Positions 52,545 through 58,781 of a DNA stretch of 58,781 bases are shown piece by piece. The stretch is from Bacillota bacterium (GTDB taxonomy: Bacteria; Bacillota; Bacilli; Paenibacillales; Paenibacillaceae): NCBI GenBank assembly GCA_023433615.1, contig JAEZCJ010000141.1, forward strand, positions 1 to 58,781, written 5' to 3'. The notes beneath the pieces are model-generated. The model saw only the letters and a program-made list of their open reading frames with translations, had not been told where the DNA came from and ran no database searches. Within the stretch, counting starts at the first letter, position 1. Each line of letters opens with the position of its first letter. The position numbers and the translations under genes were made by a program.

Positions 52545-53336
52545 TTGAGACAACGAATCGTCACCGGCGTGCTGGCCGGCATTGTTTTTGGCATAATGAC
52601 TATCATCGGCGGTTGGTTCTATAACGGGATCGTGCTGGCTTTAGCGATCATCGGATTCCATGAATATGCCCGCTTGAACGGCTTCCGTCCCTATGAGCCG
52701 ATCGTGCTGCCGGCATATATCGGCATGTTCGCGATCGCATTCCCATGGCAATACGCGGGATTAGCCGATCCGCCTGCATCTGCCGTCATCTGGTGTCTGA
52801 TGTTCGCGCTGCTCGCCGTCACGGTAGTGACCAAGAACAAAATAACGTTGGACAGCGCGGCGCTTATGCTGCTTGGCGCTGTCTATATCGGTTATGGATT
52901 CTCGGAGATGATTGTCGTCCGCAGCATTGAGCCTCATGGCCTATTCCTGACGGCACTGGCTTTCTTCTGCATCTGGGCGTCCGATATCGGCGCCTATTTT
53001 GTTGGACGAGCCATCGGCAGGACGAAGCTGTGGCCGGCCATCAGCCCGAATAAGACGATCGAAGGCGCAGTCGGCGGCATCTTCATTGCCCTGCTCGTTG
53101 GGGTATGTTTCTACCTGGCCGCACCGGAACGTATCAGTCTCGAGAAGGTGTTGATGATCGGACTGCTATCCGCGGTCGCGGGGCAGCTAGGCGACTTGAT
53201 TCAGTCTGCCTACAAGCGTCTTCGCGGAGTCAAGGATTCCGGCAAATTGCTTCCGGGGCACGGCGGGGTGCTCGATCGCTGCGACAGCTGGCTGATCGTC
53301 TTTCCGCTCTTGACCTTGACGGGCTTGCTGCCCTAG
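52545..53336 (+). CDS. cdsA: Phosphatidate cytidylyltransferase
   Basis: 263 residues, TTG start after GGAGAGTGG. About eight membrane helices; CDP-alcohol synthase signature SPNKTIEGAVGG … GLLSAVAGQLGDLIQSAYKRLRGVKDSGKLLPGHGGVLDRCDSWLIVFP. Makes CDP-diacylglycerol for phospholipids. Confidence 0.97.
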   Translation: MRQRIVTGVLAGIVFGIMTIIGGWFYNGIVLALAIIGFHEYARLNGFRPYEPIVLPAYIGMFAIAFPWQYAGLADPPASAVIWCLMFALLAVTVVTKNKITLDSAALMLLGAVYIGYGFSEMIVVRSIEPHGLFLTALAFFCIWASDIGAYFVGRAIGRTKLWPAISPNKTIEGAVGGIFIALLVGVCFYLAAPERISLEKVLMIGLLSAVAGQLGDLIQSAYKRLRGVKDSGKLLPGHGGVLDRCDSWLIVFPLLTLTGLLP

Positions 53337-53382
53337 CACAGCATCGGCGAATGAGGCTTGATGACCCATGGGAGGACTCGGT

Positions 53383-54522
53383 GTGAAAAAAATAGCGATA
53401 CTCGGCTCAACGGGCTCGATCGGCACGCAGACGCTTGACGTGATTGCCGGAGCACCTGAGCAATACGAAGTAACCGGATTAGCAGCCGGAACGAATGTCG
53501 AGCTGCTGGTCAAGCAGGTCGAGCAATTTCGCCCGAAACGAGTAAGCCTGGCGACGAAGGAAGCAGCGGATCAGGCGGCTGCGGCGCTGCCGAATTCGGT
53601 CCAAGTCTCGTACGGCGAGGAAGGCCTGATCGAAATCGCCGCCGGATCGGACGCGGATTGCGTCGTGACCGCGCTCGTCGGGAGTCAGGGCGTACGGTCG
53701 ACGCTGGCTGCTATCGAGGCCGGCGCCGCGATCGGATTGGCCAATAAAGAGACGTTGGTTACGGCCGGGACGATCGTGATGGAGGCAGCCGCGCGGAAGG
53801 GCGTTGCCATCCTGCCGGTCGACAGCGAGCATTCGGCGATCTTCCAATGCTTGAACGGAGAGCGTATCGACCGGGTGAAGCGGATCGTGCTGACCGCTTC
53901 AGGCGGCTCGTTCCGCGACCGTCAGCGTTCCGAGCTGGAAGGCGTGACCGTTGAACAAGCGCTCAGCCACCCGAATTGGTCGATGGGCGCCAAAATTACG
54001 ATCGATTCCGCGACGATGGCGAACAAGGGGCTGGAGGTTATCGAGGCGCATCACTTGTTCGGTCTATCATACGACCGGATCGATGTGCTGCTTCACCCGG
54101 AGAGCATCATCCACTCTTACGTCGAATATGTCGATCACAGCATTATCGCGCAGCTCGGTCTGCCCGATATGCGCGTGCCGATCCAATATGCGTTAACCTA
54201 TCCGGACCGGTTGCCGTCGCCTGCGCAGCCGCTCGATCTGGCGAAGATGGGCTCGCTGCATTTCCGCGCGATGGATTTCGAACGCTACCCGTGCCTGCGC
54301 ATGGCGTACGAGGCCGGGCGAGCCGGCGGCTCCGCGCCGGTCGTGTTCAATGCAGCGAACGAGGTGGCGGTCGCGCGATTCCTGCGCGGAGAGATTACGT
54401 TCCTGGATATCGAACGCTTGATCGGAACCTTGCTGGATCGCCACGAAGCAGAGCCGCTCGCCGACGTCGAATCCATCATCGCAGCCGACAACCTTACCCG
54501 CCAGCAAGCCGCTGTTCTCTGA
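53383..54522 (+). CDS. dxr: 1-deoxy-D-xylulose-5-phosphate reductoisomerase
   Basis: 379 residues from GTG 53383 (MKKIAILGSTGSIGTQTLDVI), 7 bases after GGAGG; the ATG at 53368 overlaps the RBS. NADPH motif GSTGSIG, LANKETLVTAG, VDSEHSAIFQCLNG, LTASGGSFRD, NWSMGAKITIDSATMANKGLEVIEAHHLF. Second step of the MEP isoprenoid pathway, supplying UppS. Confidence 0.98.
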   Translation: MKKIAILGSTGSIGTQTLDVIAGAPEQYEVTGLAAGTNVELLVKQVEQFRPKRVSLATKEAADQAAAALPNSVQVSYGEEGLIEIAAGSDADCVVTALVGSQGVRSTLAAIEAGAAIGLANKETLVTAGTIVMEAAARKGVAILPVDSEHSAIFQCLNGERIDRVKRIVLTASGGSFRDRQRSELEGVTVEQALSHPNWSMGAKITIDSATMANKGLEVIEAHHLFGLSYDRIDVLLHPESIIHSYVEYVDHSIIAQLGLPDMRVPIQYALTYPDRLPSPAQPLDLAKMGSLHFRAMDFERYPCLRMAYEAGRAGGSAPVVFNAANEVAVARFLRGEITFLDIERLIGTLLDRHEAEPLADVESIIAADNLTRQQAAVL

Positions 54523-54565
54523 GTTCAGCGTTCCATCGATCGATCTGAGATCGCTGCCCCTATAA

Positions 54566-54584
54566 CGTGCACACAAAGTGCACG
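54566..54584 (+). terminator. Small perfect hairpin after dxr
   Basis: CGTGCAC, loop ACAAA, GTGCACG. No T-run. It lies just before element copy D. Confidence 0.4.
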
Positions 54585-54591
54585 CTCCAAG

Positions 54592-54741
54592 GCTCGCGCG
54601 TCAGCACCGAGAAGGTTGAACGATAGTAGAAAATGAGGAGCGCAGTGTAGTCTAAGCTACATGAGCACCGGAATTTTCGCTAGCGTTCAAGATTCGATGC
54701 CGAATACGCTCCGAAGCATTACTTCGTGATCACGCGCGAGC
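54592..54741 (+). repeat. Structured intergenic element, copy D (short form), before rseP
   Basis: 150 nt. The closing stem has a wholly different sequence yet pairs perfectly: GCTCGCGCGT (54592–54601) with ACGCGCGAGC (54732–54741). Conserved CAGCACCGAGAAGG, TTGAACG/CGTTCAA, TAG/CTA (54625 with 54681), GAAAAT/ATTTTC (perfect), apical hairpin GTAG/CTAC, and hairpin CGAAG/CTTCG. The rseP start is 69 bases downstream. Confidence 0.87.
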
Positions 54742-54810
54742 ATGTTGTGGGGGAATGGGGAATAGTGTTAAGGTAGGTACGTACAGGCTTACGAACAGGA
54801 GGCTGCTTCT

Positions 54811-56091
54811 ATGGAAATGGTACAGGTCGTCCTCATGACCGTGCTCGTCTTTTTCGTGATCGTGTCGATCCACGAGTGGGGACACTTTTATTTCGCGAAA
54901 CGGGCAGGCATCCTCGTGCGTGAGTTCGCAATCGGCTTCGGTCCGAAGCTGTTCTCCGTCAAGCGCGGAGAGACGCGGTACACGCTGCGGCTCATCCCGG
55001 CAGGCGGGTTCGTGCGCATGGCGGGCGAGGATCCCGAGATCGTCGAGGTCAAGCAAGGACAGACAATCTGCGTAAGGCTTGTCGACGGCGCCGTGAGCCG
55101 CGTCTATCTCGATAAGCTGGACGAACGCACTTCAGTCATCCGGGGCATCGTGGAGACGATCGATCTCGAGCGCAGCCTGAAGCTGACGCTGAACGTCGAG
55201 GGCGAGAGCGAACGATACAGCGTGCAGCGGGACGCCCTCATTATTGCGCGAGGCAGAGAGACGCAGATCGCTCCGATTGACCGTCAGTTCGGCAGCAAGA
55301 CGGTGCCGCAGCGGGCAATGGCGATATTTGCCGGTCCTATGATGAATTTTTTGCTCGCGTTCGTGCTGTTTATGTCGTATGTTCAGATGGTAGGCATACC
55401 GGAGCATCCGCCGGACAAGTTGCTGATCAACGAAGTCGTAGGCGCGCCGGCCGAGAAGGCAGGGTTGCTGCCGGACGATCAGATTCAGACGATCAACGGC
55501 GTCGAGGTAGGCGCAGATTTCGACATGATGCTGGCGCTGATCGGCGAATCCGCGAACAAGCCGATGGCTTGGGTGATCGTACGCGACGGCAAGCCGATGG
55601 AAATCAGCATTACGCCCGAGCTGGATCCGGCAAGCAACACGGGCAAGGTCGGCGTAACGGCCAAGTACGGAGCGGTACCGACGCGAACCCCTGGCTTCGT
55701 GGAGACGGTCAAATTCGGCGCGAACGCGATGAAGAACATGACGATCAATATTTTCGAAGGCTTCAAGAAGCTGATTCTCGGTCAGTTCAAGCTCGACGAT
55801 CTCGGCGGTCCCGTGAAGACGGCGCAAGTTACCGGCCAGATCGCGGCACAGGGCATCGAGCAGTTGACCTCTTGGACCGCGATACTTAGTTTGTATCTGG
55901 GCATTTTCAACCTACTGCCGATTCCGGCACTCGACGGCAGCCGCTTGATTTTCCTCGGTATCGAGGGACTAAGAGGCAAGCCGATCGACCCGAACCGGGA
56001 GAGCATGGTGCACTTCATCGGATTCGCGATGCTGATGCTGCTCATGTTGGCCGTGACATACAACGATATTCTGAATTTGATCCAAGGGTAG
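54811..56091 (+). CDS. rseP: Site-2 intramembrane protease RseP (RasP)
   Basis: 426 residues behind AGGAGG. Zinc motif HEWGH at residues 21–25 in the first helix and the LDG motif in NLLPIPALDGSRLIF near the C-terminus. A PDZ domain (INEVVGAPAEKAGLLPDDQIQTINGVEV) sits between. In B. subtilis RasP cuts anti-sigma factors RsiW and signal-peptide remnants, and needs proper lipid context encoded nearby. Confidence 0.97.
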   Translation: MEMVQVVLMTVLVFFVIVSIHEWGHFYFAKRAGILVREFAIGFGPKLFSVKRGETRYTLRLIPAGGFVRMAGEDPEIVEVKQGQTICVRLVDGAVSRVYLDKLDERTSVIRGIVETIDLERSLKLTLNVEGESERYSVQRDALIIARGRETQIAPIDRQFGSKTVPQRAMAIFAGPMMNFLLAFVLFMSYVQMVGIPEHPPDKLLINEVVGAPAEKAGLLPDDQIQTINGVEVGADFDMMLALIGESANKPMAWVIVRDGKPMEISITPELDPASNTGKVGVTAKYGAVPTRTPGFVETVKFGANAMKNMTINIFEGFKKLILGQFKLDDLGGPVKTAQVTGQIAAQGIEQLTSWTAILSLYLGIFNLLPIPALDGSRLIFLGIEGLRGKPIDPNRESMVHFIGFAMLMLLMLAVTYNDILNLIQG

Positions 56092-56122
56092 AAGCCGGGG
56101 TCATCCGCTGTGGGAGGCGCTT

Positions 56123-57571
56123 ATGTCGAAGGATAAAGGATTCGTAACCGAAATCACGCCGCAGGGCGAGGATTTCTCGAGATGGTATATCGATGTGATC
56201 AAGAAGGCGGAGCTCATGGATTACTCGCCGGTGCGCGGGTGCATCGTATTCCGCCCGGAAGGCTATGAGCTGTGGGAGAACATTCAGCGCGAGCTTGACC
56301 GTCGCTTCAAGGAGACCGGTCATCGCAATGCTTATTTCCCGCTGTTCATTCCGGAGAGCTTCTTCCAGAAGGAGAAGGAGCACGTGGAGGGCTTCAACCC
56401 CGAGCTGCCCTGGGTGACGGAAGCTGCCGGAGAGAAGCTGGAGGAACGACTCGCGATTCGCCCGACGTCGGAGACGATGTTCGGCCACATGTACGCCAAG
56501 TGGATCCAATCGTACCGCGACCTGCCGCTGCTCATTAACCAATGGGCGAACGTCGTCCGTTGGGAGAAGCGGACGCTGCCTTTCCTGCGCACGAGCGAAT
56601 TTCTATGGCAGGAAGGCCATACGGCTCACGAGAATGAAGCGGAAGCCCGCGAAGAGACGATGCGGATGCTCGAGATTTACCGCGATTTCGTAGAGAACTA
56701 CCTTGCCATCCCGGTCGTTGTCGGGCAGAAGACGCCTTCCGAGAAGTTCGCAGGCGCTGTCGATACGTTTTCGATCGAAGCGATGATGAAGGATGGACGA
56801 GCCGTTCAAGCGGGGACGTCGCATTACCTCGGCACGAACTTCGCCGTTGCGTTCGACATCCAATTCTCGGATCGCAATAACGAGCTGCAGTACGCGCACA
56901 CGACTTCGTGGGGCGTCAGCACGCGGCTCATCGGCGCAATGATCATGGTGCATGGCGACGACCGCGGACTGGCGCTGCCGCCGAAGGTTGCGCCGACGCA
57001 AGTCATGATGATTCCGATCGGGCCGCCGAAGACGCGGGAGCAGGTCGTCGGCAGGGTGGACGAGCTCTATCGCGAGCTGAAGGCAGCCGGAATTCGCGTG
57101 CGCGTGGACGATCGCGCAGATATGAGCCCGGGCTGGAAGTTCAACGAATACGAGATGCGCGGCGTGCCGCTGCGCCTGGAGCTGGGACCGCGCGACATGG
57201 AGAACGGCGTTGTCGTCCTTGTCTCGCGGATCAGCGGCGAGAAGCGCATCGTGCCGCAGGACAATCTGGCGGAAGAGGTTCAGCGCATGCTGGATCAGAT
57301 CCACGACGAGATGTTCGAGCGCGCCAAGGCGTTCCGCGAAGAGAATTTCCGCGTGCTCGGCACGCTCGATGAGATGAAAGCTTTCATGGAGCAGAAGCGC
57401 GGCTTCGTAGAGGCAGGCTGGTGCGGTTCCGAGGCGTGCGAGCGCCAAGTGAAGGAAGAGACGGGCGCGACGAGCCGGAACATCCCGTTCGAGCCGACGG
57501 CGAAGCAGCCGACCTGCCTCGTCTGCGGCGATCCGGCCGCCCACACCGTCGTGTTCGCAAGAGCTTATTGA
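56123..57571 (+). CDS. proS: Prolyl-tRNA synthetase, archaeal/eukaryotic-like type
   Basis: 482 residues. Class II motifs: RPTSETMFGHMYAKWIQSYRDLPLLINQWANVVRWE (motif 1/2 region), FLRTSEFLWQEGHTAH, GTSHYLGTNFAVAFDIQF and GDDRGLALPPKVAPTQVMMIPIGP. The anticodon domain is followed by a C-terminal zinc module (AGWCGSEACERQVKEETG … CLVCGDPA). It lacks the ~180-residue editing insertion of the bacterial type, though it sits where B. subtilis has the bacterial-type gene. Confidence 0.96.
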   Translation: MSKDKGFVTEITPQGEDFSRWYIDVIKKAELMDYSPVRGCIVFRPEGYELWENIQRELDRRFKETGHRNAYFPLFIPESFFQKEKEHVEGFNPELPWVTEAAGEKLEERLAIRPTSETMFGHMYAKWIQSYRDLPLLINQWANVVRWEKRTLPFLRTSEFLWQEGHTAHENEAEAREETMRMLEIYRDFVENYLAIPVVVGQKTPSEKFAGAVDTFSIEAMMKDGRAVQAGTSHYLGTNFAVAFDIQFSDRNNELQYAHTTSWGVSTRLIGAMIMVHGDDRGLALPPKVAPTQVMMIPIGPPKTREQVVGRVDELYRELKAAGIRVRVDDRADMSPGWKFNEYEMRGVPLRLELGPRDMENGVVVLVSRISGEKRIVPQDNLAEEVQRMLDQIHDEMFERAKAFREENFRVLGTLDEMKAFMEQKRGFVEAGWCGSEACERQVKEETGATSRNIPFEPTAKQPTCLVCGDPAAHTVVFARAY

Positions 57572-57595
57572 TAGGAATGGTTTAGTTTTCATAAT

Positions 57596-57744
57596 GACCG
57601 GTTGTCAGCGCCGAGAAGGCTGAACGATGGTAGAAAGTGAGGAGCGGAGTGTAGTCTAAGCTACATGAGCACCGGAGCTTTCGCCAGCGTTCAAGATTCG
57701 ACGTCGAATAGGCTTCTCGAGATACTTCGCGATCACAAGCGGTC
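57596..57744 (+). repeat. Structured intergenic element, copy E (short form), polC leader
   Basis: 149 nt. Closing stem GACCGGTTGT (57596–57605) with ACAAGCGGTC (57735–57744), one mismatch. Conserved CAGCGCCGAGAAGG, TGG/CCA (57629 with 57685), GAAAGT/GCTTTC (changed together relative to other copies), apical TGTAG/CTACA, ATTCGACGTCGAAT. It ends only 15 bases before the polC start, touching the GGGGGG RBS. Confidence 0.87.
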
Positions 57745-57759
57745 CCTGGGGGGAAGAGA

Positions 57760-58781
57760 ATGAGCCATATGGGGGAGAAGCGCCGAAGATTCGAACTGCT
57801 CTTAGAGCAGGCGAAGCTGGACGGAGCTTTTATCGAAACGTACTTTTCTGACGGATATATCGATCATGTGGCCGTGAAATCGAATAATAAGGAGTGGACG
57901 TTTTGCATTCGCAAGACGTCCTTGCTTCCTTATAAGGCATACCAACTGTTCTGCGAGCGTGTTCGTTCGCAGCTCGGGCATATCGCGGACATTTCGTTCG
58001 TCATCGACTATGAGCAGGAAGTTGCAACGCATGACGTACTGCTCGCTTATTGGCAGCACTTCATCGATTGGGCGACGCGCGAGATGGTGTCGGTCAACGG
58101 CTGGCTCGGCAAAGCTCGCATCGAAGCGGAAGGCGATCTCTTAACCGTCACGCTGCTCGATGAGATGGGGCTGGAGCTGGCGCGCAAGAAGAAGATCGAC
58201 GAGGCGGCGGTTCGATTCTTCGAGCAGCAGTTCAAGCGGTCGTGCAAGGTGAAGCTCGTCGTCGGCACCTCCAGTCAGGAAGCGTACGAGCAGTTCACGC
58301 AGAAGCGCGAGCAGGATGAACGCGAGGTCGTGCAGGCGATCATGGCCAGCGCAGCCGCCGAACCGATCCCGGAATCGGGTCCGGAGAACGAGCGTCTTGT
58401 CGTCGGCTACGATATTCGCGAAGAGCCGGTCCCGATCATGCGCATTACCGAGGAAGAGAAGAAGGTGACGATTCAAGGCGCCGTATTCGGCCTCGAGCAG
58501 AAGGAACTTCGCAACGGCAGCACGCTGTTCACGTTCTATGTCACCGACTACTCGGATTCGATCATGCTGAAGATGTTCGCGAAGACCAAGGAAGACGTCA
58601 AGATTCTAAGCCTGCTCGCCAACGGCAAATGGATCCGCGCGCGCGGACGCGTCGAATACGACCGGTTCATGATGGAGCCGGAGCTCGTCATGATGCCGAA
58701 CGATCTGCATGAAGTCGTCGCGCCGCCGGAACGGAAGGACGATGCCGACGAGAAGCGGGTCGAATTCCATCTGCACACGAC
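57760..58781 (+). CDS. polC: DNA polymerase III alpha subunit, PolC type (5' part)
   Basis: 340 codons visible; the gene runs off the window. Start ATG 57760 (MSHMGEKRRRFELLLEQ) follows GGGGGGAAGAGA. The N-terminal domain (~1–220) is followed by an OB-fold (VTIQGAVFGLEQKELRNGSTLFTFYVTDYSDSIMLKMF … GKWIRARGRVEYDRFMMEPEL). The last codons (VEFHLHT) begin the PHP domain, ahead of the expected exonuclease and polymerase domains. Essential Gram-positive replicative polymerase; order rseP–proS–polC is conserved. Confidence 0.97.
   Translation, partial: MSHMGEKRRRFELLLEQAKLDGAFIETYFSDGYIDHVAVKSNNKEWTFCIRKTSLLPYKAYQLFCERVRSQLGHIADISFVIDYEQEVATHDVLLAYWQHFIDWATREMVSVNGWLGKARIEAEGDLLTVTLLDEMGLELARKKKIDEAAVRFFEQQFKRSCKVKLVVGTSSQEAYEQFTQKREQDEREVVQAIMASAAAEPIPESGPENERLVVGYDIREEPVPIMRITEEEKKVTIQGAVFGLEQKELRNGSTLFTFYVTDYSDSIMLKMFAKTKEDVKILSLLANGKWIRARGRVEYDRFMMEPELVMMPNDLHEVVAPPERKDDADEKRVEFHLHT

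Noticed and set aside
14384..57744. Reading the five repeats as T-box leaders or a known riboswitch
   Set aside because: None has the T-box GGTGGNACC sequence or a terminator/antiterminator pair, and the downstream genes (codY, fliM, uppS, rseP, polC) share no metabolite or tRNA theme.
14384..57744. Reading the repeats as simple MITEs with terminal inverted repeats
   Set aside because: The ends are complementary but differ in sequence between copies, and no clear target-site duplications flank them. A mobile origin is not excluded.

Overview
The window comes from a moderately GC-rich endospore-forming Firmicute, most likely the family Paenibacillaceae (Paenibacillus or Cohnella relatives). 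The evidence is a gene order close to the Bacillus subtilis ylqG–polC segment (ylqG, ylqH, sucCD, dprA, topA, trmFO, hslVU, codY, the fla/che operon, rpsB, tsf, pyrH, frr, uppS, cdsA, dxr, rseP, proS, polC). Codon usage is GC-rich, and an S-layer-homology protein is present. The genus is inference.

Region 1 (1–7.6 kb): the end of a FliK-like YlqG, the orphan FlhB-C-terminal-like YlqH, and YraN. On the minus strand follow the AAA+ protein ComM and a secreted Pro-Pro-endopeptidase-like S-layer protease. Succinyl-CoA synthetase (sucCD) closes the block with a clear terminator. Region 2 (7.7–15.4 kb): DprA, topoisomerase I, TrmFO, the HslVU protease and the regulator CodY. The xerC gene that sits between trmFO and hslV in B. 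subtilis is absent. Region 3 (15.4–48.4 kb): one long fla/che operon encoding the basal body, C-ring, export apparatus, hook, FlhF/FlhG, the chemotaxis core (CheB, A, W, C, D, Y, FliY) and sigma-D. Its tail carries FapA and small hypothetical genes. Two AT-rich patches interrupt it: a secreted RCC1-repeat protein between ylxF and fliK, and the centre of flgE. Region 4 (48.4–58.8 kb): translation, UMP kinase and envelope genes rpsB, tsf, pyrH, frr, uppS, cdsA, dxr, rseP, proS, and the start of polC.

The most unusual signal is a dispersed element of about 150–190 nt present five times (before codY, fliM, uppS, rseP and polC). It is always in gaps between genes and always in the direction of the downstream gene. 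The copies share conserved blocks and fold into the same branched structure. Several stems keep pairing while their sequence changes: the closing stem is almost wholly rewritten in the rseP copy, and an internal pair is A-U in two copies and G-C in three. This points to selection on an RNA fold, or to a mobile structured element. I do not recognise it as a named family.

Other notable points are the comM Shine-Dalgarno sequence buried in the terminator of the gene before it, a sigma-D-like promoter inside an inverted repeat before sigD, an array of CGACA/TGTCG half-sites before flgB, and an archaeal/eukaryotic-type ProRS at the usual bacterial proS position. All calls come from reading the sequence; no database search was run.
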